Part shown: piece by piece, positions 32,001 through 64,000 of the stretch
How positions within the stretch are numbered: position 1 is the stretch's first letter
Layout of the letters: each line of letters starts with the position of its first letter
NCBI RefSeq assembly: GCF_004348985.1
Contig: NZ_SMKW01000028.1
Coordinates: forward strand, 53,116 to 117,115
Length of the DNA: 64,000 nt
Reading direction: 5' to 3'
Source: Saccharopolyspora elongata
GTDB taxonomy: Bacteria > Actinomycetota > Actinomycetes > Mycobacteriales > Pseudonocardiaceae
Notes under the pieces: generated by a model
What the model saw: only the letters and a program-made list of their open reading frames with translations
What the model was told of the DNA's origin: nothing
Databases searched by the model: none
Translations under genes and position numbers: made by a program

Positions 32001-35000
32001 GACGAACTCACCCTCCACACACCACTCGAACTCCCCGGCCACGGGCACGTCGCGCTCCACATGGCGATCGCCGCCGAGGACGCCAGTCGGCGAACCGTCG
32101 CGCTCTACTCCCGCGCTCCCGGGGCAGAAGAGGTCTGGACGCGCCACGCCACCGGCACGCTCGTCGACGTTCCCGAGGACTCGTCCACCACCGCTGTGGA
32201 CCTCGCCACTTGGCCACCCGCGGGTGCGGTGCCAGTCGACGTCAGCGACCTCTACGACCGCCTCGCCGACCACGGTTTCGGTTACGGGCCGACCTTCCAG
32301 GGGCTCCACACCGCCTGGCGGGACGGCGATGACATCTACGCCGAGGTCGCGCTACCAGACGATCACAGCACCGGCGGTTGGGCGGTCCACCCCGCGCTCC
32401 TCGACGCCGCGCAGCACGCCGGGCTGATCGGGGGCGATTCGCAGGACCGCCGAACCCGCCTGGTCTTCTCGTGGTCGGGCGTGCGCATCCACGGCTCCGC
32501 GACGACCGGTCTCCGGGTCCGCCTCCGGCACTCCGGGGCCGACGCGTTCCAGCTCGACCTGGCCGACCAGGATGGGCTTCCGGTCGCCACCATCGAATCG
32601 CTCGCACTTCGGCGGGTGTCGAACGCGGTACCGGAGGACAACGGCCTGCTGCGCCTGGACTGGGTGCCGCAGTCGTTCGACGACACCGACGCACCGCAGT
32701 CGCGCTGGGCGCTGATCGACTCGGGCGTGGCCGCGCTGAGCGATGCCGTGGCATCCGGCGAGCCGGCTCCGGACATCGCGGTGCTCGACCAGCGCGGCCT
32801 CGCCGCCGATGACGACATCGCGCGGCTCGTCGGCGAGGTATCGCAGCGGGTCGTGGCGGAGCTGCAGGCTTGGCTGAAGGCGCCGCACCTCGCCGGAACG
32901 CGCCTGGTGCTGGTGACCCGCGGTGCGGTGGCGGTGCAGCCGGGCGAAGTCCCGGACCTGGTCACGGGGCCGCTGTGGGGCCTGCTCCGGGTGGCGCAGA
33001 ACGAGCACCCCGACCGCTTCGTGCTCGTCGACACCGACTCCCCCGGCGACGACGAGGAGCTGCGGCGCACCGTCGATGCAGCTCTGCGGCACGGTGAGGC
33101 GCAGATCGCGGTGCGCGGCGATGCCGTGCTCGTGCCCCGGCTGGTCCGCGCCGACGCGCGGAACGAGCTGGCGGCCCCGGACTCGATGTCCTGGCGATTG
33201 GACGTGTCCGAGCGGGGCAGCATCGACAACCTGTTCCTCACTGAGTTCCCGGAGGCGCAGGCACCTCTCGCGGCCGGGCAGGTGCGGGTCGCCGTGCGGG
33301 CGGTCGGCGTGAACTTCCGCGACGTCCTCAACACCCTCGGCATGTACCCCGGGACTCCGCCGCTCGGCGTCGAGGGCGCTGGGGTGATCACCGAGATCGC
33401 CGACGACGTGCCCGGCCTGCGGGTCGGCGACCGGGTGTGGGGCGTCCTGCCCGGCGCGATGGGTCCGCTGGCGGTCACCGACCACCGGCTGTTGGCGCCG
33501 ATTCCCGACGGGTGGAGCTTCGCCCAGGCCGCCGCAACGCCTGCGGTGTTCTTGACCGCCTACTACGCCCTGCGCCACCTCACGACCGTCCAGCCCGGGC
33601 AGAAGGTCCTGGTGCACGCCGCCGCGGGCGGGGTCGGGATGGCCGCCGTCCAGCTCCTCCAGGACTGCGGCGCCGACATCTACGCCACCGCACACCCCAC
33701 CAAGTGGGCCCTCCTGCGCGAACTCGGCATCCGCGCAGATCACATCGCCTCGTCGCGCACTCAGGACTTCGCGACGCAGTTCCCCTCGGTCGACGTCGTC
33801 CTGAACTCGCTCACCGGGGAACTCCTCGACGCCTCGCTGGGCCTGCTCAACGAGGGCGGGCACTTCATCGAGCTCGGCAAGACCGACCTCCGCGACCCCG
33901 GCGACCATCCCGGGTTGCACTTCCACGCCTTCGACCTCTCCGAGATCGATCCCGCTCACCAGCAGGGCATGCTGGCCGATCTCACCGGCCTCTTCGAGCG
34001 CGGACGGCTCACCGCGCTGCCGGTCACGGCGTGGGACATCCGGCAGGCCCCGGAGGCGTTCCGCTACCTCGCCAACGCGCGGCACACCGGCAAGCTCGTG
34101 CTCACCGTTCCCGCAGCGCCCGATCCGCGTGGCACCATCCTGATCACCGGCGGCACCGGCGCGCTGGGCAGCGTTCTCGCCCGGCACCTCGCCGCGCAAC
34201 ACCCCGACTGCCACCTCCTCCTGGCCAGCCGCCACGGCTCGGCCGCGGCCAACGCCGACGCCCTGCGCGACGAGCTCGGCTCCCGGGTCACCATCGCCAC
34301 CTGCGACGTCACCGACCCGCACCAGCTCTCCGCACTGATCAGCAGCATCCCCGCCGAACGCCCGCTGACCGGCGTCGTCCACACCGCCGGCGTGCTCCGC
34401 GACGCGCCGCTGCACGCCCTCACCGCGGAGCAGATGTCCACCGTTGTCGAATCCAAAGTGAACTCGGCCTGGAATCTCCACCTCGCCACGCGGCACCACG
34501 ATCTAGCCTTCTTCGTCCTCTACTCGTCAGCGGCAGGAATCTTCGGCAACCCCGGCCAAGGCAACTACGCCGCCGCCAACACCTTCCTCGACGCACTCGC
34601 CCAACACCGCCACACCCACGGACTCCCCGCGCACGCCCTGGCCTGGGGCCCCTGGAACACCAGCGACGGCATGACCCAGCACCTCACGCATGCCGACCAA
34701 CAACGCATGGCGGGCATCGGCGCCCTGCCCTTCGATCCGGACGGCGGCGCGGCTGCTTTCGACGCGGCCTGCAGGCGGCCGGCGCCGTTCCTCGCCCCGC
34801 TGCGCCTCGACACGTCGCGGCTTCGGAACGCCCCGGCGATTCTCGGCGATCTCAAACCTCGGCAGGCCGCCGAACGGCGTCCGAACCGGACCTTGGAACA
34901 GCTCCTCGACGGCCTCGACGAGAACCAGCGCGAGCAGGCCCTCCTGCAGGTGGTCCGGCGCGAGGCCGCCGCCGTTCTCGGGCATTCCGGGGCCGAGCCG

Positions 35001-38000
35001 ATTCCGGCCGGCCGCGTGTTCCTGGACCTCGGGTTCGATTCGCTCACCTCGGTCGAACTGCGCAACCGGCTCGCCGCGGCGACCGGCCTGCGGCTGCCCA
35101 CCACGCTGGCCTTCGACCACCCCACGCCCGAAGCGCTCGCCGCCCACCTCCACCAGCGGCTCCTCCCCCGAGCGCAGCAGGTCGCCACCCCGGCTCGTGC
35201 CTCGGCGTCCGACGAGCCCATCGCCATCGTCGGCATGGCGTGCCGCCTGCCCGGCGGTGTCCACTCGCCGGACGAGCTGTGGCAGCTCCTCGCCGGTAAC
35301 GCGGACGCCATCACCGGCTTCCCCACCAACCGAGGCTGGGACCTCGCCACGCTCTTCAGCTCCGCCCCCGACAACCCGGGCACCAGCTATGCCCGGCGCG
35401 GCGGATTCCTGCACGAGGCCGACGAGTTCGACGCCGCGTTCTTCGACATCAGCCCCCGGGAAGCCGCGACGATCGACCCGCAGCAACGGCTGCTGCTCGA
35501 AACCTCGTGGGAAGCGCTCGAACACGCGCGCATCAACCCGGCGTCGCTGCCGGGTAGCCGGACCGGGGTGTTCACCGGCGTGATCTACCAGGATTACGCG
35601 GGGCGGCTCGCCGGCCGGGTGCTCCCGGAGTTCGAGGGCTATCTCGGCAACGGCAGCGCGGGCAGCATCGCCTCGGGCCGGGTGTCCTACACCTTCGGCC
35701 TGGAAGGCCCGGCGGTCACGGTGGACACCGCGTGCTCGTCGTCGCTGGTGGCGATGCACCTCGCCTGCCAATCGCTGCGGTCCGGCGAGTCGAGCTTGGC
35801 ACTGGCCGGGGGCGCCAGCGTCATGGCCACGCCCACCCCGTTCATCGAGTTCAGCCGCCAGCGCGGGCTGGCGCAGGACGGCCGCTGCAAGGCGTTCTCC
35901 GCCGACGCCGACGGCACCGGCTGGGCCGAAGGCGCCGGGGTCGTGGTGCTGGAGCGGCTGTCCGACGCGCAGCGCAATGGCCATCGCATCCTTGCCGTGA
36001 TCAGGGGAAGTGCCGTCAACCAGGACGGTGCGAGCAACGGGCTTACCGCACCCAATGGGCCGTCGCAGGAACGCGTCATCCTGGAAGCGCTCAACAACGC
36101 CGGACTCACGCCCGCCGACGTCGACGCCGTCGAGGCTCATGGCACCGGAACGTCACTGGGCGATCCCATTGAAGCCCAAGCACTACTGGCAACCTACGGC
36201 CAGCACCACACCGTGGAACGCCCCTTGTGGCTGGGATCGCTGAAATCCAACATCGGCCACACCCAAGCAGCTGCCGGCGTCGCAGGCGTCATCAAGATGA
36301 TCCAGGCCCTCCACCACGACCAGCTGCCCGCCACGCTCCACGCCGACGAGCCCTCGACCCACGTCGACTGGAGCAGCGGCGCACTCGCGCTGCTCACCGA
36401 ACCTCAGCCCTGGCCCGAGGCCGACCAGCCGCGCCGCGCCGCCGTCTCCTCCTTCGGTGTTTCCGGCACCAACGCACACCTCATCCTCGAACAGGCACCA
36501 CCACAGGAGTCCACAAAGGACGATCCTCTCACGACGATCGTTCCGTGGGTGTTCTCCGCGAGAACACCGGAAGCACTGACGGCGCAAGCACAACGGCTGC
36601 ACGACCAGCTCCGCGACCGGGACGACTGGACGCCTGCCGAGGTGGCCTGGTCACTGGCCACCACCCGGGCCACCTTCGAACACCGCGCCGCCGTTCTCGC
36701 AGATGACCGCCAGGAGCTTCTGGCCGGACTGGAAACCCTCGTCCGCGCCGGGGAAAGCGCGTCCGTGGCAAGAGGCGTCGCAGCAGCCGATCCGGGCGTG
36801 GCGATGCTGTTGTCCGGGCAAGGAAGCCAGCGTCCAGGCATGGGACGCGGCCTGCACGAGGCGTTCCCCGTGTTCGCCGAAGCCTGGGACGAGGCATGCG
36901 CACACCTCGACCCGCTGCTCGGACTGGACCGCCCGCTCACCGACATCGTCTTCCACGGCAACCCCGAAGAAGTGGCGGACACACTGATCGCACAGCCAGC
37001 GCTGTTCGCACTTCAGGTCGCGCTTTTCCGGCTACTCGAACACCACGGGATCAGACCCGACTACCTCATCGGCCACTCCATCGGCGAACTCACCGCCGTC
37101 CACCTGGCCGGAGTACTGACCCTGACAGACACCGCAACGCTGCTGGCCGCCCGAGCCCGCCTGATGCAAAGCCTCCCTGGACACGGCGTCATGGCCGGCA
37201 TCGGCGCCAGCGAGCAGGAACTCATCGAGACGCATCCCGAACTCCTCGATGCGCGAAGCGGCGTTTCGATCGCGGCGATCAACGGCCCGCGCTCCACCGT
37301 CGTCTCCGGCGACCCCGATCCCGTGCGCGCCATCGCCGAACACTGGCGAAACCAGGGGCGCACCGCCAAGGAACTGCACACCAGCCGGGCCTTCCACTCA
37401 CCCCACTGCGAGCAGATCCTCGACGAACTGGAACGCACCGCCGACCAGCTGACCTACCACCCGCCGAAGATCCCGATCATCTCCACCGTCACCGGGACGA
37501 CCACCGATGACATCACCACCCCGGCCTACTGGGCACGCCAAGTACGCCAGCCCGTGCGCTTCGCACCCGCCCTCGCCTGGCTCCACGAGAACCACAGCGT
37601 CACCCACCACCTGGAACTAGGGCCCGACGCCACCCTCACCACCCATGCCCTGACCAGCCACGACGAGACGCCGAGCCTCCCCACGCAGCAACCTGGCGCC
37701 GACGGTGCCGCCGGTTACCTCGGCGCCCTCACCCACGCCCACACCACCGGACTCTCGCCGCACTGGCCCGCGGTCCTCACCCCGACCCGGACCGTCGACC
37801 TGCCCACCTACGCCTTCCAGCGCCAGTCCTTCTGGCTCGCCCCGCCGGACGACCGCGGCGCCGAGACCGGCGCCGATGCCGGTTTCTGGACCGCCGTGGA
37901 GGACAACGACCCCGGTGCGGTCGCGAAGGTCCTCGACATCGCTCCCGAGGCCCCGCTGCACGACGTCGTGCCCGCCTTGTCGGCGTGGCGACGCCGTCGG

Positions 38001-41000
38001 CGCGACTCGGTCAAGTTGAGCTCGTGGCGCTACGAGGTCCAGTGGCACCCGACCCCCGCGCCGGAGAATCCCACTGCACTGCAAGGGAATTGGCTGATCA
38101 TCAGCGCACCCGACACCGACCGGGACATGCTCGACACCGTCGCGCAGGCCATGGCCGGGGCCGAGTCGCATCCGATCCTGATCGACGATCAGCCCTCCCG
38201 GAGCGAGTTGGCCGACCTCCTCCGGGACGAAGCCCCGACCGGCATCGTCTCGCTGTCCGGCACGGTCGCCGCCACGATCACGCTCGTCCAGGCGCTCGGC
38301 GACGCAGGTATCACGGCCCCGTTGTGGTGCCTGACGCGCGGCGCGGTCGGAGTCGACGTGCACGACGAGCCGCCCAACGCCGAGCTCGCGGCGCTGTGGG
38401 GCCTGGGCCGGGTGATCGCGCTCGAACACCCGGACCGCTGGGGCGGGCTGGTCGACCTGCCGCGCCGCCCCGACCGCCGGGCCGTCGCGTCCCTCGCCGC
38501 GATCCTCGCCGACCGCGCGGAGGACCAGGTCGCGATCCGGTCGGCAGGCGCCCACGTCGCGCGGCTGGCCCGGGTGCCCGCAAGGACCGAATCCCCCTGG
38601 CAGCCCGACGAAGCCGTCCTGCTGACCGGGGCTTCGCCCGGCGTGGATCGCCTGACCGAGCTGCTGGGCGAGCACGGCATCGCCACGACCCCGGACCCCG
38701 GGCGCACCGTGTTCCACATCGTTCCCGGCGAAACGGCCACCGGGCTCCTGGCCACCACGGACGCGGCGGACGTCGAAGCGGCGATGCGGCGCTCGATCGC
38801 CGAGCTCGCCCAACTCGACGAACTGCTCGTCAACGGGCGGATCGAAACGCTGGTCGTCCTCTCGGCCGTGACCGACGCCTGGGGCGCCGAGGGCTACGCG
38901 GCCGGGGCCGCGACCAGCGCCTGGGTCGACGCGCTGGTGCGTCGGCGCAGGGCCGCCGGACTGCGCGCGGTCTCGGTCGAGTGGGGTCCGTGGGACGACT
39001 CGGACAACGCCGAGGCGGCCCGGCGGCGGGGTCTGCTCGGGATGTCCCCGGCGCTGGCCATCGCCTCGTTGCGGCAGGCCATCGGCAACGACGACCACGT
39101 CGTCGCCGTCGCGGACGTCGACTGGAACCGGTTCGTCGCGTCGAACGCGTCCCGCTGCTTCGCCGGCCTCGCCGAAACCGGCCACGACGCGGCCGCGAGC
39201 TCCGACGAGCCGCACGCCGCACTGCGCGAGCGGATCACCGGCCTTCCCGAGAAGGAACGACGCCGGGCCGTGGTGGAGCTGGTGCGCGGCGAGGTCGCCG
39301 CCGTGTTGGGGCATGCCGATCCGGCGGCGGTCCCGGCGAGCCGGCCGCTGCAGGAGCTCGGCTTCGAATCTCTCACCGCCGTCCAGTTGCGCAACCGCCT
39401 CGCCAAGAGCACCGGGTTGCGGTTGTCGGCGACGCTGGCCTTCGACCACCCGACGCTCGCAGCCCTCGCCGACCACGTCCTCGGCCGGCTCACCCCCGAG
39501 GCGCCGGCCGCCGCACCCGTTGCCGCGCAGGCGGCCTCGGGCGAGGCCATCGCGATCGTGGGCATGGCGTGCCGGTTGCCCGGCGGCGTCGATTCGCCGG
39601 AGGGGTTGTGGGACCTGGTCGACTCCGGGACCGACGCGATCACACCGTTCCCGGCGAACCGCGGCTGGGACCTCGCCGGGATCTTCGACCCCGACCCGGA
39701 CGCCGTCGGCAGGACCTACGTCCGCAGCGGCGGATTCCTGCACGACGCGGCGGCGTTCGACCCGGAGTTCTTCAGCATCAGCCCGCGGGAAGCGCTGGCG
39801 ATGGACCCGCAGCAGCGGCTGCTGCTGGAGACCTCCTGGGAGGCATTGGAGCGCGCGGGAATCGACCCGGCGACGCTGCGGAGCACGCCGACCGGCGTCT
39901 TCGCGGGAACGAACGGCCAGGACTACGCGGCGGTGCTGCGGCGCAAGCCGACGCCGGGCGAGCTGGAACCGTTCGTCGGCACCGGCACCACCGCCAGCGT
40001 CCTGTCGGGCCGCGTCGCGTACATCCTGGGGCTGGAAGGCCCGGCGGTGACCGTGGACACCGCGTGCTCGTCGTCGCTGGTGGCGATCCACCTGGCGTGC
40101 CAGTCGCTGCGCTCCGGCGAGTCGAGCCTGGCGCTCGCCGGAGGCGCCAGCATCATGGCCACGCCGGACGTGTTCATCGAGTTCAGCCGCCAGCGCGGGC
40201 TGGCGCAGGACGGGCGCTGCAAGGCGTTTTCGGCCTCGGCGGACGGCACCAGCTGGTCCGAGGGCGTCGGGGTGGTGGTGCTGGAACGGCTCTCCGACGC
40301 CGAACGCAATGGTCATCGCGTGCTCGCGGTGGTTCGCGGCAGCGCGGTGAACCAGGACGGCGCCAGCAACGGCCTGACCGCACCCAACGGTCCGTCGCAG
40401 GAACGCGTCATCCTGCAAGCGCTCGCCAATGCCGGGCTCACCCCCGCCGATGTCGACGCCGTCGAAGCGCACGGCACCGGGACGTCGTTGGGCGATCCGA
40501 TCGAAGCCCAAGCACTGCTTGCGACGTACGGCCGGCACCACACCGCCGAGAAGCCCCTGCTGCTGGGGTCGTTGAAGTCCAACATCGGCCACGCCCAGGC
40601 CGCCGCAGGCGTCGCAGGCGTCATCAAGACGGTGCAGGCGCTCAACCACGAAGAACTGCCCGCAACGTTGCACGCCGACGAACCCTCACCGCACATCGAC
40701 TGGAGCAGCGGCACACTCGCTCTGCTCACCGAACCCCAGCCCTGGCCGGAAAATGGCCGACCTCGCCGCGCCGCCGTGTCCGCCTTCGGCGTTTCCGGCA
40801 CCAACGCACACGTCATCCTCGAACAGCCGTCCCAGGCCGCAGAGCGCACGGGGGTCGCGGATCCTGGCGGCGTGCTCGTGCCGTGGGTCGTCTCCGCGAA
40901 GACTCCGGAAGCCCTTGAAGCACAAGCGGAACAACTGCACTCCCGGCTTATGGAGAACCCGGACTGGTCGCCCGCCGAGGTGGCGTGGTCGCTGGCCACC

Positions 41001-44000
41001 GCGCGGACCGCCTTCGCGCACCGCGCCGCGGTCTTCGGCAGCGACCACGAGGAACTGGTGGCAGGTCTGAAGAACCTGGCTCATTCAGGAGAACACCCCG
41101 GCGTAGCACGGGGTATCGCGGTAGACGAGCCCGCTGTGGCCATGTTGTTGTCCGGGCAGGGCAGCCAGCGGCCCGGCATGGGACACGGCCTGTACGAGGC
41201 GTACCCGGTCTTCGCGCAAGCCTGGGACGAAGCCTGCGCACACCTGGACCCGCTGCTGGGACTGGACCGGCCGCTCACCGACATCGTGTTCCGCGGCCAG
41301 GACAACGAGGTTCACCAGACACTCGTCGCACAACCCGCACTGTTCGTGCTGCAGGTGGCATTGTTCCGGCTGCTCGAACACCACGGCATCACCCCGGACT
41401 ACCTCATCGGCCACTCCATCGGCGAACTCACCGCCGCCCACCTCGCCGGAGTGTTCACGTTGCCCGACGCCGCACGCCTGCTGGCCGCACGCGCCCGGCT
41501 GATGCAGAACCTCCCCGCACACGGCGTCATGGCCGGGATCAACGCAGGCGAGCAAGAACTCACCGAAGCACATCCCGAACTCCTCGATGTGCAAAGCGGC
41601 GTTTCCATCGCCGCCATCAACAGTCCGCGGTCCACAGTGATCTCCGGCGACCCCGCACCAGTGCGGGCCATCACCGAGCACTGGCGGAACCAGGGGCGCA
41701 CCGTCCGGAACCTGCACACCAGCAGGGCCTTCCACTCACCCCACTGCGAGCCGCTGATCGCCGAAATGGAACGGACCGCCCACGGCCTGGCCTTCCACCC
41801 GCCGAAGATCCCGATCATCTCCACCGTCACCGGAACCCCCACCGATGACATCACCACCCCGGCCTACTGGGCACGCCAAGTTCGCCAAGCCGTCCGCTTC
41901 GCACCCGCCCTCGCGTGGCTCCACCGACACCACACCATCACCCACCACCTCGAAATCGGGCCCGACACCACCCTCACCACCCTCGCCCGAACCACCCACG
42001 ACACACCGGGCCACGCCACCCTCGAACCCGGCACCGACGACACCACCGCGTACCTCACCTCCATCACCTACGCGCACACCACCGGACTCAGCCCCGACTG
42101 GACTGCGGTCCTCACCCCTGCCCGAACCCTCGACCTGCCCACCTACCCCTTCCAGCGGCGGGACTTCTGGGCGACGCCGCAGCAGTCGAGCCGCGCCGAA
42201 GATCTGGGCTTCGAGAGCACCGGCCATCCGCTGCTCAGCGCGCGCATCGACGTGCCGCAGACCGGCCAGGTCATCTTCACGGGCCAGATCGCGCAAGACG
42301 CGCCGCTGACTGGCACCGCCGTTCTCGACATGGCGCTGCACGCAGCCAACCGGCTAGGGCACCTGCTCGACGAGTTGACCATCCACAATGGATATTCCCA
42401 GGACCGCACCGTGCTACAGCTGGTCACCACGCCAGGCGACGACGACAACGTCGCGCTGACCCTCCACTCACGCTGCGGGGACGGCGATTGGACCCTGCAC
42501 GCATCCGGCCGCCTCCGCAGCGCCACTCCCGCCGCGGCGGACATCGCTCCGGTCGATCTCCAGGACTTCTACGACGAGATCGCCGACGGCGAAGCCCATC
42601 AGGCCGGAACTGCGGGCTTGCGAGCCGCGTGGCGCTACGACGGCCCGACCGAGGTGCAGCTCGACGTCGTGGACGAGTCCGGTCTTCCGGTGGGGGCCGT
42701 GCGGCTCGACCTGAAGGCCCTCACCTCGGGCCCGGCCGCCCCCGACCGCCTGTTCCGGCTCGTCTGGCGGCCCCTCGCTCAGCAGGCCGAGGCGGTGGAC
42801 CTGGGCTGGATCGCGTCCGGGCAGGACCCGTTGCCCGACAACGACATCGTCGTGATCGATCAGCGCGATCACCCGGATCCGGACGCCGACATCCCGGCGC
42901 TCGTGGGCCGGCGGACCCAGCAGCTCCTCGACCTCGTGCAGGCCTGGCTGGGCCAGGAATCCGGGTCGCGGCTCGTGCTGCTCACCCGCAACGCGGTCAC
43001 CGTCCACCCCGGCGAAGCGCCGGACCTCGGCACCGCGCCGCTGTGGGGGCTGCTGCGCCCCGCGCAGACCGAGCATCCCGACCGGATCGTGCTGATGGAC
43101 GTCGACGATCCGGATGCGGCACCCGAAACCATCGGCCGGGCCGTCGCAACCGCGCTGCACCACGGGGAACAGCAGGTCGCACTCCGGGACGGGGAGCTGT
43201 TCGCCCAGCGCCTGGCGCCCACCGAGCCGACCGACGACGGCTCCGCGCGCGGACTCGACCCGGACGGCACCGTGCTCATCACCGGCGGCACCGGCGCGCT
43301 GGGCAGCCTCGTAGCCCGTCACCTAGCGGCGGCGCACCGGGGGCCGCTGCTGCTGGTCAGCCGCCAGGGACCGGCAGCCTCCGGCGCCGAGCGGCTCCTC
43401 GCCGACCTGGCCGCGCTCGGCGCCGAGGCCGAGATCGCCGCCTGCGACCTCACCGATCCGGCGGCCCTGGCCGGGTTGCTCGACGGCATTCCCGATGAGC
43501 ACCCGCTGACCGGTGTCATCCACACCGCCGGCGTCCTGCGGGACGCCCCGGTGCACGCCCTCCGGCCCGACGACCTGGCGGCAGTGCTGGCCCCCAAGGT
43601 CACCGCGGCGTGGAACCTGCACGAGGCCACGCGGCGGCACGAACCGGACGTGTTCGTCCTGTTCTCCTCCGCCGTGGCGATCTTCGGCAACCCGGGGCAG
43701 GCGAACTACGCAGCGGCGAACGCGTTCCTCGACGCCCTCGCCCAGCACCGGGGCGATCTCGGTTTGCCCGCGCACGCCCTGGCCTGGGGGCCGTGGCAGG
43801 TCTCCAGCGGCATGTCCACCGACCTGAGCGAGGTCAACCTCGCGAGGATGACCCAGGCCGGCATCGTTCCGCTGCAACCCGACGACGGCCTCCGGCTGTT
43901 CGACGAGGCCTGCCGGACTCCCAGCACGCACCTACTCCCCCTGCACCTCGATGCGACGACCCTGCGCGCCTACGCCCGCACAAACCCCGTGCCGCCGCTG

Positions 44001-44444
44001 CTGACCGAGTTCCTCCCGCGACAGCGGGCACAACGTTCCGCTGCCGAGCCGCTGCACCGGCGGCTGGCCGGGATGTCGGAGACGCAGCAGCTGGAGGCGC
44101 TGCTGGACCTGGTGCGGGATCAGGTGGCGGGCGTGCTCGGGCACGCCGGCCGGGACGACGTGCCCGAGGACCGGCCGTTCCTGGACCTCGGCTTCGACTC
44201 GCTGACCGCCGTCGAACTCCGCAACCGGATCACCGCCGCCACGGACCTGCCGCTGGCCACGACCCTCGTCTTCGACCACCCGACGCCCGCCAAGGTCGCC
44301 GTCCTCCTGCACCGGAAGTTCTTCGGCGAGCCGACCGACATCCCGCCGCATGGCGGCCGACCCGCCGCGGAGCCCGCGGCGGACATCGACGCCATGGACG
44401 TGGAAAGCCTGGTGCAGAAGGCATTCGAGAGTAGCGGGCGCTAG
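29037..44444 (+). CDS. Modular type I PKS: extension modules 5-7
   Basis: The product is 5135 residues. The start is the ATG at 29037 ([11 protein letters not shown]), which opens a docking coiled coil of the same type as PKS-2 and is preceded by AAGAGG; the frame stays open for 1.35 kb upstream, but that part overlaps PKS-2 and is not translated sense. Order: docking coil (1-28); KS-AT-DH-ER-KR-ACP (module 5); KS-AT-dead KR-ACP (module 6); KS-AT-dead DH-KR-ACP (module 7); short C-terminal docking peptide (about 5085-5135, containing [14 protein letters not shown]). Phosphopantetheine serines are near 2002, 3445 and 5055. All three ATs carry RAFH (malonyl). The module 7 end differs from the C termini of PKS-1 and PKS-2 and pairs by type with the different N-terminal coil of PKS-4, which would help keep the protein order correct. 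Confidence 0.96.
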   Translation: MTTDDQMRHLLARVTAELHDTRNRLRAAEDEASEPIAIVGMACRFPGSVTSPDELWELVRTGTDAISEFPADRGWDVDELYDADADAAGKSYVRHGGFLRDASAFDAAFFGISPREATAMDPQQRLLLETSWEAVENAGIAPGGLRGSRTGVFAGTVLPEYGPPLREPLEGFEGYFLTGKALSVVSGRVAYSLGLEGPAVTVDTACSSSLVAMHLACQSLRSGESTLALAGGVTVMASPGIFIEFSRQRGLSPDGRCKAFSAKADGTGWAEGAGVIVLERLSDAQRNDHRVLAVIRGSAVNQDGASNGLTAPNGPSQVRVIQEALTNAGLTPADVDAVEAHGTGTSLGDPIEAQALLATYGKHHSAERPLWLGSLKSNIGHTQAAAGVAGVIKVVQALNNEELPATLHAAEPSPHIDWSSGSLALLTESRPWPEGDRPRRAAVSSFGVSGTNAHLILEQAPQGAAAPVEGEADADAGVVPWVISAKTPEALEAQAERLHAHLCGRDEWTPAEVSRSLATTRTHFPHRASIIGADRQELLSGLGAIARAETSDAVTLGAAVDNPGIAMLLSGQGSQRPGMGRGLYEAFPVFAQDWDEACAHLDPLLGLDRPLTDIVFHGQPAEVEQTLVAQPALFVLQVALFRLLEHHGIRPDYLIGHSVGELTAAHLAGVFTLADAAVLLAARAKLMQNLPAHGVMTGINASERELTEAHPELLDARSGVSIAAINGPQSTVVSGDPDPVQAIADHWRSQGRTVRKLHTSRAFHSPHCEPLLDELERTARELTFHPPKIPIISTVTGSPTDDITTPAYWARQVRQAVRFAPALAWLHQHRGVTHHLELGPDATLTALARATHDTPSHATLNPGTDDATSYLTALAHAHTTGLSPDWAALLSPARTLDLPTYAFQHEKYWLNPPATGRPEQLGMATTGHPLLTARITTPHTGETTLTGRISLDTHPWLADHAVQGNVLLPGTAFLDMTLHAAAQLGCAVDELTLHTPLELPGHGHVALHMAIAAEDASRRTVALYSRAPGAEEVWTRHATGTLVDVPEDSSTTAVDLATWPPAGAVPVDVSDLYDRLADHGFGYGPTFQGLHTAWRDGDDIYAEVALPDDHSTGGWAVHPALLDAAQHAGLIGGDSQDRRTRLVFSWSGVRIHGSATTGLRVRLRHSGADAFQLDLADQDGLPVATIESLALRRVSNAVPEDNGLLRLDWVPQSFDDTDAPQSRWALIDSGVAALSDAVASGEPAPDIAVLDQRGLAADDDIARLVGEVSQRVVAELQAWLKAPHLAGTRLVLVTRGAVAVQPGEVPDLVTGPLWGLLRVAQNEHPDRFVLVDTDSPGDDEELRRTVDAALRHGEAQIAVRGDAVLVPRLVRADARNELAAPDSMSWRLDVSERGSIDNLFLTEFPEAQAPLAAGQVRVAVRAVGVNFRDVLNTLGMYPGTPPLGVEGAGVITEIADDVPGLRVGDRVWGVLPGAMGPLAVTDHRLLAPIPDGWSFAQAAATPAVFLTAYYALRHLTTVQPGQKVLVHAAAGGVGMAAVQLLQDCGADIYATAHPTKWALLRELGIRADHIASSRTQDFATQFPSVDVVLNSLTGELLDASLGLLNEGGHFIELGKTDLRDPGDHPGLHFHAFDLSEIDPAHQQGMLADLTGLFERGRLTALPVTAWDIRQAPEAFRYLANARHTGKLVLTVPAAPDPRGTILITGGTGALGSVLARHLAAQHPDCHLLLASRHGSAAANADALRDELGSRVTIATCDVTDPHQLSALISSIPAERPLTGVVHTAGVLRDAPLHALTAEQMSTVVESKVNSAWNLHLATRHHDLAFFVLYSSAAGIFGNPGQGNYAAANTFLDALAQHRHTHGLPAHALAWGPWNTSDGMTQHLTHADQQRMAGIGALPFDPDGGAAAFDAACRRPAPFLAPLRLDTSRLRNAPAILGDLKPRQAAERRPNRTLEQLLDGLDENQREQALLQVVRREAAAVLGHSGAEPIPAGRVFLDLGFDSLTSVELRNRLAAATGLRLPTTLAFDHPTPEALAAHLHQRLLPRAQQVATPARASASDEPIAIVGMACRLPGGVHSPDELWQLLAGNADAITGFPTNRGWDLATLFSSAPDNPGTSYARRGGFLHEADEFDAAFFDISPREAATIDPQQRLLLETSWEALEHARINPASLPGSRTGVFTGVIYQDYAGRLAGRVLPEFEGYLGNGSAGSIASGRVSYTFGLEGPAVTVDTACSSSLVAMHLACQSLRSGESSLALAGGASVMATPTPFIEFSRQRGLAQDGRCKAFSADADGTGWAEGAGVVVLERLSDAQRNGHRILAVIRGSAVNQDGASNGLTAPNGPSQERVILEALNNAGLTPADVDAVEAHGTGTSLGDPIEAQALLATYGQHHTVERPLWLGSLKSNIGHTQAAAGVAGVIKMIQALHHDQLPATLHADEPSTHVDWSSGALALLTEPQPWPEADQPRRAAVSSFGVSGTNAHLILEQAPPQESTKDDPLTTIVPWVFSARTPEALTAQAQRLHDQLRDRDDWTPAEVAWSLATTRATFEHRAAVLADDRQELLAGLETLVRAGESASVARGVAAADPGVAMLLSGQGSQRPGMGRGLHEAFPVFAEAWDEACAHLDPLLGLDRPLTDIVFHGNPEEVADTLIAQPALFALQVALFRLLEHHGIRPDYLIGHSIGELTAVHLAGVLTLTDTATLLAARARLMQSLPGHGVMAGIGASEQELIETHPELLDARSGVSIAAINGPRSTVVSGDPDPVRAIAEHWRNQGRTAKELHTSRAFHSPHCEQILDELERTADQLTYHPPKIPIISTVTGTTTDDITTPAYWARQVRQPVRFAPALAWLHENHSVTHHLELGPDATLTTHALTSHDETPSLPTQQPGADGAAGYLGALTHAHTTGLSPHWPAVLTPTRTVDLPTYAFQRQSFWLAPPDDRGAETGADAGFWTAVEDNDPGAVAKVLDIAPEAPLHDVVPALSAWRRRRRDSVKLSSWRYEVQWHPTPAPENPTALQGNWLIISAPDTDRDMLDTVAQAMAGAESHPILIDDQPSRSELADLLRDEAPTGIVSLSGTVAATITLVQALGDAGITAPLWCLTRGAVGVDVHDEPPNAELAALWGLGRVIALEHPDRWGGLVDLPRRPDRRAVASLAAILADRAEDQVAIRSAGAHVARLARVPARTESPWQPDEAVLLTGASPGVDRLTELLGEHGIATTPDPGRTVFHIVPGETATGLLATTDAADVEAAMRRSIAELAQLDELLVNGRIETLVVLSAVTDAWGAEGYAAGAATSAWVDALVRRRRAAGLRAVSVEWGPWDDSDNAEAARRRGLLGMSPALAIASLRQAIGNDDHVVAVADVDWNRFVASNASRCFAGLAETGHDAAASSDEPHAALRERITGLPEKERRRAVVELVRGEVAAVLGHADPAAVPASRPLQELGFESLTAVQLRNRLAKSTGLRLSATLAFDHPTLAALADHVLGRLTPEAPAAAPVAAQAASGEAIAIVGMACRLPGGVDSPEGLWDLVDSGTDAITPFPANRGWDLAGIFDPDPDAVGRTYVRSGGFLHDAAAFDPEFFSISPREALAMDPQQRLLLETSWEALERAGIDPATLRSTPTGVFAGTNGQDYAAVLRRKPTPGELEPFVGTGTTASVLSGRVAYILGLEGPAVTVDTACSSSLVAIHLACQSLRSGESSLALAGGASIMATPDVFIEFSRQRGLAQDGRCKAFSASADGTSWSEGVGVVVLERLSDAERNGHRVLAVVRGSAVNQDGASNGLTAPNGPSQERVILQALANAGLTPADVDAVEAHGTGTSLGDPIEAQALLATYGRHHTAEKPLLLGSLKSNIGHAQAAAGVAGVIKTVQALNHEELPATLHADEPSPHIDWSSGTLALLTEPQPWPENGRPRRAAVSAFGVSGTNAHVILEQPSQAAERTGVADPGGVLVPWVVSAKTPEALEAQAEQLHSRLMENPDWSPAEVAWSLATARTAFAHRAAVFGSDHEELVAGLKNLAHSGEHPGVARGIAVDEPAVAMLLSGQGSQRPGMGHGLYEAYPVFAQAWDEACAHLDPLLGLDRPLTDIVFRGQDNEVHQTLVAQPALFVLQVALFRLLEHHGITPDYLIGHSIGELTAAHLAGVFTLPDAARLLAARARLMQNLPAHGVMAGINAGEQELTEAHPELLDVQSGVSIAAINSPRSTVISGDPAPVRAITEHWRNQGRTVRNLHTSRAFHSPHCEPLIAEMERTAHGLAFHPPKIPIISTVTGTPTDDITTPAYWARQVRQAVRFAPALAWLHRHHTITHHLEIGPDTTLTTLARTTHDTPGHATLEPGTDDTTAYLTSITYAHTTGLSPDWTAVLTPARTLDLPTYPFQRRDFWATPQQSSRAEDLGFESTGHPLLSARIDVPQTGQVIFTGQIAQDAPLTGTAVLDMALHAANRLGHLLDELTIHNGYSQDRTVLQLVTTPGDDDNVALTLHSRCGDGDWTLHASGRLRSATPAAADIAPVDLQDFYDEIADGEAHQAGTAGLRAAWRYDGPTEVQLDVVDESGLPVGAVRLDLKALTSGPAAPDRLFRLVWRPLAQQAEAVDLGWIASGQDPLPDNDIVVIDQRDHPDPDADIPALVGRRTQQLLDLVQAWLGQESGSRLVLLTRNAVTVHPGEAPDLGTAPLWGLLRPAQTEHPDRIVLMDVDDPDAAPETIGRAVATALHHGEQQVALRDGELFAQRLAPTEPTDDGSARGLDPDGTVLITGGTGALGSLVARHLAAAHRGPLLLVSRQGPAASGAERLLADLAALGAEAEIAACDLTDPAALAGLLDGIPDEHPLTGVIHTAGVLRDAPVHALRPDDLAAVLAPKVTAAWNLHEATRRHEPDVFVLFSSAVAIFGNPGQANYAAANAFLDALAQHRGDLGLPAHALAWGPWQVSSGMSTDLSEVNLARMTQAGIVPLQPDDGLRLFDEACRTPSTHLLPLHLDATTLRAYARTNPVPPLLTEFLPRQRAQRSAAEPLHRRLAGMSETQQLEALLDLVRDQVAGVLGHAGRDDVPEDRPFLDLGFDSLTAVELRNRITAATDLPLATTLVFDHPTPAKVAVLLHRKFFGEPTDIPPHGGRPAAEPAADIDAMDVESLVQKAFESSGR
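29133..35175 (+). other. Module 5: KS-AT(malonyl)-DH-ER-KR-ACP
   Basis: KS Cys206; AT GHSVG (Ser658) and RAFH (761). DH His960 in [10 protein letters not shown], with YGPTFQG and HPALLD intact. ER about 1392-1692. KR from about 1698 with Tyr1844 and LRD (B-type). ACP Ser2002. Fully reducing. Its KS uses the unusual [15 protein letters not shown] loop and, with KS10, reads PSQVRVI where others have PSQERVI. Confidence 0.93.
35214..39504 (+). other. Module 6: KS-AT(malonyl)-KR(inactive)-ACP
   Basis: KS Cys2233; AT GHSIG (Ser2681) and RAFH (2784). The KR structural subdomain is full length, but about 50 residues of the Rossmann core are missing after [10 protein letters not shown] (about 3195), the LDD segment is gone, and the catalytic loop reads [19 protein letters not shown] without the Asn. 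ACP Ser3445 in GFESLTA. The beta-keto group is predicted to remain. Confidence 0.9.
39543..44322 (+). other. Module 7: KS-AT(malonyl)-DH(inactive)-KR-ACP
   Basis: KS Cys3677; AT GHSIG (Ser4127) and RAFH (4230). The DH region (about 4396-4572) lost the segment with the catalytic His: [18 protein letters not shown] replaces the usual TGRxxLDxHPWLADHxVxG stretch, and YGPxFxG and HPALLD are also absent. The KR is intact (TGGTGALG near 4745; Tyr4891; LRD, B-type). ACP Ser5055. Predicted output is a beta-hydroxyl. Confidence 0.92.
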
Positions 44445-44467
44445 CCCCCGGGAACCAAGGGACCGAA

Positions 44468-64000
<19,533 letters not shown>

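Noticed and set aside
38850..38950. Tyr in GYAAG of the module 6 KR as evidence for an active reductase
   Set aside because: The NADPH-binding core, the Lys helix and the catalytic Asn are missing, so one retained Tyr cannot support activity.

Overview
The window is high-GC actinobacterial DNA; the modular cis-AT polyketide synthase (PKS) style and tight gene packing suggest a filamentous actinomycete, with Pseudonocardiaceae a guess rather than a demonstration. About 90% of it is the early part of one giant type I modular PKS locus read rightwards; the left 6 kb holds accessory genes.

Layout. At 3-797 (+) lies the C-terminal part of a serine beta-lactamase-like hydrolase, cut by the window edge and probably a flanking gene. 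From 806 to 5417 everything credible is on the minus strand: a doubtful short ORF, a hairpin terminator, a two-gene micro-operon (a shortened gp19-like tail-tube protein translationally coupled to a 69-residue DUF5988-like protein), a type II thioesterase, an acyl-CoA carboxylase carboxyltransferase and a zinc-less quinone oxidoreductase. A divergent 290-bp region separates these from the rightward genes: a small exported protein (5708-6331) and four consecutive PKS genes with gaps of 23-55 bp.

PKS. PKS-1 (6387-24569): KSQ-AT-ACP loading, then modules 1 (KS-AT-DH-ER-KR-ACP), 2 (KS-AT-ACP) and 3 (KS-AT-DH-ER-KR-ACP). PKS-2 (24601-29013): module 4, KS-AT-dead KR-ACP. PKS-3 (29037-44444): modules 5 (fully reducing), 6 (dead KR) and 7 (dead DH, active KR). 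PKS-4 (44468 to beyond 64000): modules 8, 9 and 10 (each KS-AT-DH-KR-ACP) and 11 (KS-AT-KR, cut by the window end). AT motifs predict methylmalonyl-CoA in modules 2, 4, 10 and 11 and malonyl-CoA in all others, including loading.

Inference on product. By co-linearity the nascent chain is acetate-started, with a 24-carbon backbone after module 11, methyl branches from modules 2, 4, 10 and 11, unreduced carbonyls left by modules 2, 4 and 6 (each four carbons apart), a hydroxyl from module 7, a conjugated triene from modules 8-10 and a further hydroxyl from module 11 if its KR works. The carbonyl spacing is that needed for six-membered spiroketal chemistry. The thioesterase would clear stalled chains and the carboxyltransferase could help supply (methyl)malonyl-CoA. 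No releasing thioesterase, tailoring oxygenase, transporter or pathway regulator is inside the window, so the cluster must continue to the right. I saw no tRNA, rRNA, CRISPR array, insertion sequence or phage integration site.
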